A DNA stretch of 8,467 nt from NCBI GenBank assembly GCA_900319835.1, contig ONPY01000091.1, positions 1 through 8,467 of the forward strand, in the 5' to 3' direction. This DNA comes from an uncultured Eubacteriales bacterium. GTDB taxonomy: Bacteria > Bacillota_A > Clostridia > Oscillospirales > Oscillospiraceae. Below are positions 1 through 5,395 of this stretch, in pieces. Position 1 is the stretch's first letter, and each line of letters opens with the position of its first letter. The translations under genes and the position numbers were made by a program. The notes below the pieces were generated by a model that saw only the letters and a program-made list of their open reading frames with translations, was not told where the DNA came from and did not search any database.

Positions 1-596
1 AGCGCGCTGCCGGGCACGACAAAGCTGCAGTTTTCGAGCTTTGCGTCCTTCAGCTTCTCGCTGCGCTTGGCAAGCCGGTAGCCGTCCACGGACACGAGAT
101 TGAGCTCCTTCTCGCTGACCTCGAAGAGCGTGCCGGTGTAGATGGGCCGCACCTCGTCGGTGGAGACGGCGAAAATGGTCTTGTTGATCATGTCCTTGAG
201 CAGATTCTGCGGCAGGGTGATGGAGTTGAGCGCGTCGAAACGGGGCAGCTCCGGGTAGTCCTCGCTGCTCATCCCCATGATGTTGAAGGCGCTCTTGCCG
301 CACTTGACGCTGACGTTGTCCTTCTCATCGGCGGAGATGGTGACGATGCCGTCGGGCATGCGGCGCATCATTTCCCCGAAGAGGCGGGCGCCCAGCACGA
401 TGGAGCCGCGCTGGCTGATGTCGGCCTCCACGGCGGTGACGATGGCCTTTTTCAGGTCGTAGCCCTTGATGGTGAGCCGATCGTCCGCGACGATCTGAAG
501 GCCCTCCAAAGCGGGGATGGGGCTCTTGGAGGCGGCGGCTCTCGAGACGACGTTGCAGGCGGCCTGCAGCAGACTTTTTTCACAGCTGAATTTCAT
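1..596 (-). CDS. dnaN: DNA polymerase III subunit beta (sliding clamp), 3' end missing
   Basis: The beta clamp encircles DNA and tethers the replicative polymerase. Only the first 198 codons are present; the gene runs off the left edge, so domain III and most of domain II are not seen. The protein begins MKFSCEKSLLQAACNVVSRA, typical of clamp domain I. It later contains GARLFGEMMRRMPDG, SSEDYPELP, FAVSTDEVRPIYTG and VSVDGYRLAKR, all close to conserved clamp motifs (usual forms STDEARP and TDGHRLA). The ATG at 594-596 is preceded by a good Shine-Dalgarno (CGGAGGAG) at suitable spacing. It lies directly downstream of dnaA on the same strand, the standard dnaA-dnaN order, separated by the oriC-like gap. 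A weak promoter inside that gap is possible, and read-through from dnaA is equally likely. Confidence 0.97.
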   Translation of the reverse strand, partial: MKFSCEKSLLQAACNVVSRAAASKSPIPALEGLQIVADDRLTIKGYDLKKAIVTAVEADISQRGSIVLGARLFGEMMRRMPDGIVTISADEKDNVSVKCGKSAFNIMGMSSEDYPELPRFDALNSITLPQNLLKDMINKTIFAVSTDEVRPIYTGTLFEVSEKELNLVSVDGYRLAKRSEKLKDAKLENCSFVVPGSA

Positions 597-651
597 AACG
601 GCTCCTCCGAAAAATCAGTTTTCTCTTTCAGAAAAGAAAGGATCTTATGTT

Positions 652-669
652 TAGTAACGCTAGTAGTAG
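652..669 (+). promoter_or_regulatory. DnaA-trio element (origin unwinding site)
   Basis: The plus strand reads TAGTAGTAG at 661-669, then after one non-matching triplet (CGC, 658-660) continues in phase with TAG-TAA at 652-657. Read 3' to 5' these are GAT and AAT triplets, fitting the DnaA-trio consensus 3'-[G/A]AT-5' known from B. subtilis. The nearest DnaA box ends 10 bp away at 680 and points toward the trio on the opposite strand, the same geometry as in B. subtilis. The spacer is A-rich rather than GC-rich. Confidence 0.7.
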
Positions 670-679
670 GCAATTTTTT

Positions 680-688
680 TGTGGAAAA
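680..688 (-). promoter_or_regulatory. DnaA box TTTTCCACA, trio-proximal
   Basis: The plus strand reads TGTGGAAAA, so TTTTCCACA is on the minus strand. It differs from the usual TTATCCACA at position 3 only. It is the box nearest the DnaA-trio and points at it, so it is the likely platform for loading DnaA onto single-stranded DNA. Confidence 0.8.
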
Positions 689-732
689 CCCCGGAAGCGC
701 CCGCGGGAGGCGGGTTTTGGCGGCTGCGCTTT

Positions 733-741
733 TGTGGAAAA
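733..741 (-). promoter_or_regulatory. DnaA box TTTTCCACA
   Basis: This is an exact second copy of the local consensus, on the minus strand, 53 bp from the trio-proximal box (about five helical turns, so on a similar DNA face). Confidence 0.75.
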
Positions 742-749
742 ACTTTTCC

Positions 750-758
750 TTTCCCACA
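750..758 (+). promoter_or_regulatory. DnaA box variant TTTCCCACA
   Basis: It has one mismatch to the local consensus TTTTCCACA and faces the opposite way to the box at 733-741. It is probably a weaker site. Confidence 0.5.
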
Positions 759-776
759 GCGGAGAGCGTTTGTTTT

Positions 777-785
777 TTCTCCACA
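777..785 (+). promoter_or_regulatory. DnaA box variant TTCTCCACA
   Basis: It has one mismatch (position 3) both to TTTTCCACA and to the classical TTATCCACA. It lies on the plus strand within the box cluster. Confidence 0.55.
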
Positions 786-798
786 ATCGGTTTTCCTC

Positions 799-807
799 TT
801 TTCCACA
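799..807 (+). promoter_or_regulatory. DnaA box TTTTCCACA
   Basis: This is an exact local-consensus box on the plus strand. It forms an inverted pair with the box at 814-822, six bases apart. Confidence 0.75.
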
Positions 808-813
808 GCAAAA

Positions 814-822
814 TGTGGAAAG
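814..822 (-). promoter_or_regulatory. DnaA box variant CTTTCCACA
   Basis: The plus strand reads TGTGGAAAG, giving CTTTCCACA on the minus strand, one mismatch to the local consensus. It ends two bases short of the dnaA stop codon (824-826). Confidence 0.6.
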
Positions 823-823
823 C

Positions 824-2149
824 TTACAGGTCCGCGCGTTCCTTGGAATTGATGTTGGAGGTGATGTCGCGCACCACGGTGGAGACCTTGGGATCGGTCT
901 GAATCAGGCCCTCCACCTTGCGGATGGAGGAGAGCACGGTGGCGTGGTTGCGGCCCTCGTACTGTTCGCCGATGGCCTGCAGGCTCAGCTCCGTGAGCGT
1001 GCGCATGAGGTACATGGAGATCTGGCGGGCCTGGGCGGTGTTCTTGGAACGGCTCTGGCCCCTGAGATCCTCTTCACTAAGCTGGAAGTAGCGCGCGGTC
1101 TCGCGGATGATGATCTCGGGCGTCGGGATAAAGATGCCGTCGATGATCACGTCCCGGATGGCGCGGTCGATGGACTCGGGGGTGATGACCTCGTTCAGGA
1201 TCTCCTTGTATGCGGTGAGCTTTTTGATGACGCCCTCAAGTCTGCGGATGTTGGAGGTGATCTTCTGGGAGATGTGCTCCACCGCATCGTCGGAGAGGAG
1301 GAGACCGAGCTGAGCCGCCTTGTTGCGGGTGATGGCCATGCGCGTTTCAAGGTCGGGCGGCTGAATGTCCGCCATCAGGCCCCACTCAAAGCGGGTGCGC
1401 AGGCGGTCGTCCAGAGTGGCCATCTCCAGCGGCGGCCGGTCGGAGGTGATGACAATCTGGTTGCCGGCCTCGTAGATGCTGTTGAAGGTGTGGAAGAACT
1501 CGTTCTGCGTCTGCTGCTTGCCGGCGATGAACTGGATGTCGTCCACCAGAAACAGATCCACATTGCGGTACTTGTTGCGAAACTCCTCGGTCGTGCCGTT
1601 CTTGATGGCCTTGACAAGCTGGTTGGTAAAGTCGTCGCCCTTGATGTAGACGATGGACTTTTTCGCATCCTTCTCGTGGATGGCGTTGCCGATGGCCATG
1701 AGCAGGTGGGTCTTGCCGAGACCGGAGTTTCCGTAGATAAACAGGGGGTTGTAGGTCTTGCCGGGGTTGTCGGACACGGCCTTCGCCGCGGCGTGGGCAA
1801 AGCGGTTGGAGTTGCCTACGATGAAGTGGTCGAAGGTGTAGCCGGCCATCTCGGGCGGCAGACCGTTGTCCTGCTTGTGGGTGGGCAGATCGCCCAGCTC
1901 GTCGTCGGTCACCACCAGCACGTCAAAATCCGTGGCAAACAGGTCCGTGAGTGCGGCGCGGATGCGGTCGCCGAAGCGGGTCTGCAGGATGTTCTGCTTG
2001 AATTCGGAGCTGGTGCAGAGGATCAGCCTGCACTCATCCAGCTCCACCGGCCGGCAGTCGAGAAACCAAGTCTCCATGGCCGTCTGTGTCAGCTGCTGGG
2101 AGAGAATATCCAGAACCTTCTGCCAAATATCCTGTACCGAATTCATCAT
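824..2149 (-). CDS. dnaA: Chromosomal replication initiator protein DnaA
   Basis: DnaA is the AAA+ ATPase that binds DnaA boxes and opens oriC. From the chosen start it has 441 residues, normal for the family. Domain I is about residues 1-80, followed by a short linker. The AAA+ core has Walker A GNSGLGKT at 140-147, Walker B LFLVDDI at 199-205, sensor I VITSDRPP near 233-240 and the arginine-finger segment DDRLRTRFEWG near 247-257. Domain IV is the helix-turn-helix, with the minor-groove arginine conserved in ARQISM (about residue 375). The recognition segment reads EGRNHATV rather than the usual GGRDHTTV, so two base-contacting positions are changed. An upstream in-frame ATG at 2170 would add seven residues but has no Shine-Dalgarno and lies only about 12 nt from the predicted transcript start. 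The ATG at 2149 follows GGGGGTG at good spacing; the next codon (2146) is also ATG. DnaA boxes upstream suggest autoregulation. Confidence 0.97.
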   Translation of the reverse strand: MMNSVQDIWQKVLDILSQQLTQTAMETWFLDCRPVELDECRLILCTSSEFKQNILQTRFGDRIRAALTDLFATDFDVLVVTDDELGDLPTHKQDNGLPPEMAGYTFDHFIVGNSNRFAHAAAKAVSDNPGKTYNPLFIYGNSGLGKTHLLMAIGNAIHEKDAKKSIVYIKGDDFTNQLVKAIKNGTTEEFRNKYRNVDLFLVDDIQFIAGKQQTQNEFFHTFNSIYEAGNQIVITSDRPPLEMATLDDRLRTRFEWGLMADIQPPDLETRMAITRNKAAQLGLLLSDDAVEHISQKITSNIRRLEGVIKKLTAYKEILNEVITPESIDRAIRDVIIDGIFIPTPEIIIRETARYFQLSEEDLRGQSRSKNTAQARQISMYLMRTLTELSLQAIGEQYEGRNHATVLSSIRKVEGLIQTDPKVSTVVRDITSNINSKERADL

Positions 2150-2154
2150 GACAG

Positions 2155-2161
2155 CACCCCC
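2155..2161 (-). promoter_or_regulatory. Ribosome binding site that decides the dnaA start
   Basis: The minus strand reads GGGGGTG, ending 5 nt before the ATG at 2149 and 8 nt before the ATG at 2146. The longer in-frame ATG at 2170 has only AAAGT before it. This favours the shorter DnaA. Confidence 0.6.
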
Positions 2162-2188
2162 AAAAGGCATACTTTACGAATCTAAATT

Positions 2189-2217
2189 ATTATACCAGAA
2201 ACGGCCTTTTTTTTCAA
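2189..2217 (-). promoter_or_regulatory. Sigma-A promoter of dnaA
   Basis: On the minus strand there is a -35 of TTGAAA (2212-2217), a 17-bp spacer and a perfect -10 TATAAT (2189-2194) preceded by TGG, an extended -10 (TGN) element. Transcription would start near 2182, giving a leader of about 33 nt to the ATG at 2149. Confidence 0.9.
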
Positions 2218-2254
2218 GGAAAATGAAGACCTAAATATAAATAAAGAAGACAGT

Positions 2255-2263
2255 TTTTACACA
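2255..2263 (+). promoter_or_regulatory. DnaA box variant upstream of dnaA
   Basis: TTTTACACA has one mismatch to the local TTTTCCACA. It lies about 40 bp upstream of the dnaA -35, in A+T-rich DNA. It may take part in autoregulation or in a second origin subregion. Confidence 0.4.
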
Positions 2264-2281
2264 GCCTTTTTTCGCTCTTTT

Positions 2282-2290
2282 TGTGGAAAA
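2282..2290 (-). promoter_or_regulatory. DnaA box TTTTCCACA upstream of dnaA
   Basis: The plus strand reads TGTGGAAAA, an exact local-consensus box between the mscL terminator and the dnaA promoter. With 2255-2263 it forms an inverted pair. B. subtilis also has box clusters on both sides of dnaA. Confidence 0.65.
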
Positions 2291-2300
2291 TTCCGAAGAA

Positions 2301-2337
2301 AATAAAAACCGCCGTCCCGGGTGTTCCGGAACGGCGG
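2301..2337 (-). terminator. Rho-independent terminator of mscL
   Basis: On the minus strand, arms at 2331-2337/2309-2315 and 2326-2329/2317-2320 form a GC-rich stem of about 12 bp with one mismatch and a short loop. A T-rich tract (2301-2308) follows. It lies just past the mscL stop and separates mscL from the dnaA promoter. Confidence 0.9.
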
Positions 2338-2353
2338 CGTCTGCGGAGAATCC

Positions 2354-2794
2354 TTACTCCTTCCTGCTCTTGAGCTCCTCCAGAATGGCGGTGAGCAGCT
2401 CCTCGGTGCTGGGCTTGGCGGGCTCTTCCGCGGCGGCCTCTTCCTCTTCCTTCTTCTTCGCGGCCTCGGCCAGCTCCTTGGCCTTGTTGATGGCCTTGAT
2501 GACGGAGAACAGCACCAGGGCGATGACCAGGAAGTTGATGATGGCCCCGATGAAGGTGCCCAGCCCCAGCACGATGGCCTCGGTGCCGGCGGCCTCGTCG
2601 GCGGCCCGCAGGGTGATGTTCAGGGCGTCCGGATTGGGGGACTTGAACAGGACGGCCAGCAGCGGGGTGACCACGTTGGAGACCAGGGAGGTGGTGATGG
2701 CGCCGAACGCGCCGCCCACGATCACGCCGACGGCCATGTCCATGACATTGCCGCGCATGACGAAGGCTTTGAACTCTTCAAAGAACTTTTTCAT
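2354..2794 (-). CDS. mscL: Large-conductance mechanosensitive channel MscL
   Basis: MscL is a homopentameric inner-membrane pore that opens under membrane tension to release solutes after hypo-osmotic shock. The 146-residue protein is of usual length. It has the hallmark N-terminus (amphipathic helix MKKFFEEFKAFVMRGNVMDM), then the pore-lining TM1 at about residues 14-45 with AVGVIVGGAFGAITTSLV. A periplasmic-side loop near 50-72 precedes TM2 at about 75-100 (GTFIGAIINFLVIALVLFSVIKA). The C-terminal tail is very charged (KKKEEEE run near 113-119) and ends in the conserved cytoplasmic helix EELLTAILEEL. The ATG is preceded by AAAGGAG at 8 nt. No clear promoter is seen in the 92-bp gap from serS, so read-through from serS is plausible; a strong terminator follows. 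Confidence 0.97.
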   Translation of the reverse strand: MKKFFEEFKAFVMRGNVMDMAVGVIVGGAFGAITTSLVSNVVTPLLAVLFKSPNPDALNITLRAADEAAGTEAIVLGLGTFIGAIINFLVIALVLFSVIKAINKAKELAEAAKKKEEEEAAAEEPAKPSTEELLTAILEELKSRKE

Positions 2795-2816
2795 TGTAAG
2801 TACTCCTTTCTGTGTT

Positions 2817-2865
2817 GGCTCCCCTTAGAAAGGGGAGCTGTCAGCCGCAAGGCTGACCGAGGGGT
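2817..2865 (+). repeat. Two-hairpin palindromic repeat, copy A
   Basis: Hairpin 1 has arms 2818-2826/2830-2838 (GCTCCCCTT/AAGGGGAGC). Hairpin 2 has arms 2840-2846/2851-2857 (GTCAGCC/GGCTGAC), followed by CGAGGGGT. It lies in the serS-mscL gap, about 22 nt upstream of the mscL start. It is one of five related copies in the window, all in the same orientation. No U-tract follows on either strand, so it is not a standard terminator. Confidence 0.85.
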
Positions 2866-2886
2866 ATCCTCCCCATGCGTACACGT

Positions 2887-4206
2887 TTACTTTTTGGGTA
2901 CCAGAACCTTGGTGCCGCCCATGTAGGGCCACAGGACCTCGGGGATGGTGACGCTGCCGTCGGCCTGGAGGTGGTTTTCCAGGAAGGCGATCAGCATGCG
3001 CGGCGGCGCCACGACGGTGTTGTTCAGGGTGTGGGGCAGATACATCTTGCCGTCGGCGCCCTTGACGCGCATCTTCAGGCGGCGCGCCTGTGCGTCGCCC
3101 AGGTTGGAGCAGGAGCAGACCTCAAAGTACTTCTGCTGGCGGGGACTCCAGGCCTCGATGTCACAGGACTTGACCTTCAGGTCGGCAAGGTCGCCGGAGC
3201 AGCACTCGAGCTGGCGCACGGGGATCTCCATGGAGCGGAAGAGCTCCACGGAAAGCTGCCACATCTTCTCGTACCAGGCCATGGAATCCTCGGGCTTGCA
3301 GACCACGATCATCTCCTGCTTCTCAAACTGGTGGATGCGGTAGACGCCGCGCTCCTCAATGCCGTGGGAGCCCTTCTCCTTGCGGAAGCAGGGGGAGTAG
3401 CTGGTTAGCGTCTGAGGCAGGGTCTCCTCGGGGATGATCTGATCGATGAACTTGCCGATCATGGAGTGCTCGCTGGTGCCGATGAGGTAGAGGTCCTCGC
3501 CCTCAATCTTATACATCATGGCGTCCATGTCGGTCTGGCTCATGACGCCCTCGACCACGTTGCCGTGGATCATGAAGGGCGGAATGTAATAGGTAAAGCC
3601 CTTGCCGATCATGAAGTCGCGGGCGTAGGCCAGCACGGCCGAGTGCAGGCGGGCGATGTCGCCCTTGAGGTAATAGAAGCCGCTGCCGGAGACGCGGCCG
3701 GCGGCGTCCATCTCCACGCCGTCGAAGCTCTCCATGATGTCGGTGTGGTAGGGCACCTCGTATTCCGGCACCTTCGGCTCGCCGAAGCGCTGGACCTCGA
3801 CGTTGGCCGAGTCGTCCGGGCCGATGGGCACGGAGGGGTCGATGATGTTGGGGATGTTCAGCATGAGCTGGCGGATGCGCGCGGCGTAGTCTTCCTCCAG
3901 CTTCTCCAGCTCCATGAGGCGCTCGTCGTCGGCCTTGACGGCGGCCATGTTGGCGTCAATCTGTGCCTGGATGGCGGCCTTCTCCTCCTCGGGCGCCTTT
4001 TTCAGCTTGCCGAAGAGGGGACCGTTGGCCTTGGACAGCTGGTTCTTGCGGGCGCGCAGGTCGCTGGCCTCGGTGATGGCGGCGCGGTTTTTGGCGTCGA
4101 GCTCAATGACCTCGTCCACCATGGGCAGCTTCTGGTCCTGGAACTTCTTGCGGATGTTCTCCTTGACGATTTCGGGGTTTTCTCTGACAAACTTGATGTC
4201 GAGCAT
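2887..4206 (-). CDS. serS: Serine--tRNA ligase
   Basis: This class II aminoacyl-tRNA synthetase charges tRNA-Ser in the cytoplasm. The 439-residue protein starts MLDIKFVRENPEIVKENI, the standard SerRS start. The N-terminal antiparallel coiled-coil arm that grips the tRNA long variable arm spans about residues 30-110. The catalytic core follows: TSEHSMIGKF near 244-253, motif 2 CFRKEKGSHGIEERGVYRIHQFEKQE (about 273-298, with its conserved arginines), and motif 3 PPRMLIAFLENH (about 401-412), then IPEVLWPYMGG. Several motifs depart from the usual bacterial forms: TSEH for TAEVPL, HGIEERG for AGRDTRG, and NNTVVAPPR for NGSGLAVGR. TSEH and the following SPCFRKE resemble archaeal-type SerRS. The ATG is preceded by AGAGAGGA. 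No T-box is visible in the 243-bp upstream gap, which is filled by repeats. Confidence 0.96.
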   Translation of the reverse strand: MLDIKFVRENPEIVKENIRKKFQDQKLPMVDEVIELDAKNRAAITEASDLRARKNQLSKANGPLFGKLKKAPEEEKAAIQAQIDANMAAVKADDERLMELEKLEEDYAARIRQLMLNIPNIIDPSVPIGPDDSANVEVQRFGEPKVPEYEVPYHTDIMESFDGVEMDAAGRVSGSGFYYLKGDIARLHSAVLAYARDFMIGKGFTYYIPPFMIHGNVVEGVMSQTDMDAMMYKIEGEDLYLIGTSEHSMIGKFIDQIIPEETLPQTLTSYSPCFRKEKGSHGIEERGVYRIHQFEKQEMIVVCKPEDSMAWYEKMWQLSVELFRSMEIPVRQLECCSGDLADLKVKSCDIEAWSPRQQKYFEVCSCSNLGDAQARRLKMRVKGADGKMYLPHTLNNTVVAPPRMLIAFLENHLQADGSVTIPEVLWPYMGGTKVLVPKK

Positions 4207-4230
4207 GTTCGTATCCTCTCTTATAAATAA

Positions 4231-4350
4231 TCTTCCTTATAGGCCCCCTTTAGGAAAGGGGGCTGGCTGGCCGCAGGCCAGACTGGGGGATCTTCCATAT
4301 AGGCCCCCTTTAGGAAAGGGGGCTGGCTGGCCGCAGGCCAGACTGGGGGA
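4231..4350 (+). repeat. 60-bp tandem duplication of the two-hairpin repeat, copies B and C
   Basis: Units 4231-4290 and 4291-4350 are identical except for one base (T at 4237, A at 4297). Each has hairpin 1 with 9-bp perfect arms (4243-4251/4255-4263 in the first unit) and hairpin 2 CTGGCC/GGCCAG (4267-4272/4276-4281), followed by ACTGGGGGA. They sit in the parB-serS gap about 34 nt upstream of the serS start. The near-identity points to a recent duplication. Confidence 0.95.
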
Positions 4351-4378
4351 TCTTCCATTTTGCCCCCTTGCAGGGAGC
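4351..4378 (+). repeat. Truncated third unit of the two-hairpin repeat
   Basis: It begins with the same TCTTCCAT as unit two and keeps a degenerate hairpin 1 (GCCCCCTTGCAGGGAGC). The second hairpin is missing and is replaced by the different palindromic element that starts at 4379. Confidence 0.6.
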
Positions 4379-4446
4379 TGTAGGGGCGGTTATCAACCGC
4401 CCGAAGCTCTGGGCTTGTCCACGGGCGGACGATATCCGCCCCTACA
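4379..4446. repeat. Palindromic element with 11-bp terminal inverted repeats
   Basis: The ends are perfect inverted repeats, TGTAGGGGCGG (4379-4389) and CCGCCCCTACA (4436-4446). Inside are two further hairpins, 4384-4391/4395-4402 (GGGCGGTT/AACCGCCC) and 4423-4429/4435-4441 (GGGCGGA/TCCGCCC). The whole could fold as a branched or cruciform structure. It is non-coding and ends 3 bp before the parB stop codon. Its size and ends fit a miniature mobile or REP-like element, but no transposase is present. Confidence 0.75.
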
Positions 4447-4449
4447 TTT

Positions 4450-5310
4450 TTATTTCAGCTTTTCCAAGGCTGCAAGCAGCGCCTCGCGGTCGTCGGCGCC
4501 GTAGAATTCCAGCTCGATGCGGCCGATCTTTTTCCCGTCGACAAGCCGCACCTTGCGCCCCAGCTTCTCGCTGAGCCGCCTGGCAGCCTCGGCGGCGTAG
4601 TCCACTGCCAGCGGATCGCGATCCTTTTCCTTCTTCGGCGGGCGCAGGAGTCTCGCGGCCAGCTGCTCGGTCTGCCGAACGGACAGGGACTTTGCCACAA
4701 CCTCCTGGGCGGCGGCCAGCTGGAGCTTCGCATCCAGCACGGGCACCAGCGCCCGGGCGTGTCCGGCGGAGAGCTCGCCCTTCTCCACCATCGCCAGCAC
4801 CTGGGGGCAGAGACTGAGAAGCCGCATGGCGTTGGCCACCGTGGGCCGGGACTTGCCCACGCTCCTGGCGGTCTCCTCCTGGGTCAGACCGTATTCCTCG
4901 ATCAGGGCGCGGTAGCCCTTGGCCTCCTCAATGGGGTTGAGATCCTCGCGCTGCAGGTTTTCCACCAGAGCCAGCTCCGCGGTCCGGCGGTCGTCGGCCT
5001 CAATGACCCGCACCGGCACCTCCGTCAGACCCGCAAGCCGCGCGGCGCGCCAGCGGCGCTCGCCGGCGATGATCTGATAATAGCCGCTGTCCAGCTTCCG
5101 CGCTGTAATGGGCTGGATCAGCCCATAGCGGGAAATGGAGTCAGCCAGCTCCTGGAGGGCCTCCTCGTCAAACTGCATGCGGGGTTGCTCCATGCGGGGT
5201 TCCACCTTCGAGATGGGCAGAAACTGAAGCTCCGCTTCCGCTTCATTCAGCTCGTCCGTGCCGAACAGCGCGTCCAGCCCGATGCCGAGCCCTTTCTTTT
5301 CTTTTGCCAA
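4450..5310 (-). CDS. parB: Chromosome-partitioning protein ParB (Spo0J type)
   Basis: ParB is a CTP-dependent DNA clamp that loads at parS, slides outward and, in relatives, recruits SMC to the origin. The 286-residue protein has a short basic N-terminus (MAKEKKGLGIGLDALFG) of the kind that stimulates ParA ATPase in other systems. The ParB/Srx domain has CTP-binding motifs GERRWRAA (83-90) and ENLQRED (117-123). The helix-turn-helix LTQEETARSVGKSRPTVAN (about 142-160) is followed by LSAGHARAL. The C-terminal dimerisation domain ends RIELEFYGADDREALLAALEKLK. The start codon is TTG (5308-5310), preceded by AAGGAAGGTGAT at good spacing; no better ATG fits the conserved N-terminus. It follows parA by 147 bp, unusually wide because two repeats intervene. 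Linkage to parA and two parS sites argues for ParB rather than Noc. Confidence 0.96.
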   Translation of the reverse strand: MAKEKKGLGIGLDALFGTDELNEAEAELQFLPISKVEPRMEQPRMQFDEEALQELADSISRYGLIQPITARKLDSGYYQIIAGERRWRAARLAGLTEVPVRVIEADDRRTAELALVENLQREDLNPIEEAKGYRALIEEYGLTQEETARSVGKSRPTVANAMRLLSLCPQVLAMVEKGELSAGHARALVPVLDAKLQLAAAQEVVAKSLSVRQTEQLAARLLRPPKKEKDRDPLAVDYAAEAARRLSEKLGRKVRLVDGKKIGRIELEFYGADDREALLAALEKLK

Positions 5311-5323
5311 GCAATCACCTTCC

Positions 5324-5375
5324 TTATAGGCGCCCCTCTCAAGGGGAGCTGTCCGGCGTCAGCCGGACTGAGGGT
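5324..5375 (+). repeat. Two-hairpin palindromic repeat, copy D
   Basis: Hairpin 1 uses arms 5330-5337/5342-5349 with one mismatch. Hairpin 2 is GTCCGGC/GCCGGAC (5351-5357/5362-5368), followed by TGAGGGT. The left edge shares CTTCCTTATAGGC with unit B. On the minus strand that edge reads GCCTATAAGGAAG and supplies part of the parB Shine-Dalgarno. Confidence 0.85.
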
Positions 5376-5395
5376 TATTCGTCCTGCGCGAATGT

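Larger units (their letters stand above)
597..823. other. oriC: Probable replication origin (oriC) in the dnaA-dnaN gap
   Basis: This 227-bp gap holds six 9-mers matching or nearly matching TTTTCCACA within 680-822. Beside them is an A+T-rich stretch (about 608-680) next to dnaN that includes a DnaA-trio repeat. Box cluster, then trio, then A+T-rich DNA toward dnaN is the order of the unwinding region in Bacillus subtilis. That this is the working origin is inferred from gene context and motifs; GC-skew over the whole chromosome would decide it. Confidence 0.85.

Noticed and set aside
647..2185. Long plus-strand open frame of 512 codons opposite dnaA
   Set aside because: It is fully antisense to dnaA, which has every family motif. 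Its product is an Asp/Gly/Val/Leu-rich string typical of antisense frames in GC-rich genes, and it would also run through the DnaA boxes.
3466..4230. Plus-strand open frame of 254 codons opposite serS
   Set aside because: It is antisense to serS, Val/Gly/His/Leu-rich, with no motif and no ribosome binding site.
4231..4380. CRISPR array suggested by the 60-bp periodicity
   Set aside because: There are only two full units, with no distinct spacers; the whole unit is repeated. This is a tandem duplication of a palindromic repeat.
4207..4449. T-box riboswitch upstream of serS
   Set aside because: Firmicute serS genes often have one, but the gap shows only repeats. No conserved T-box sequence (AGGGTGGAACCGCG-like) or leader terminator is visible.
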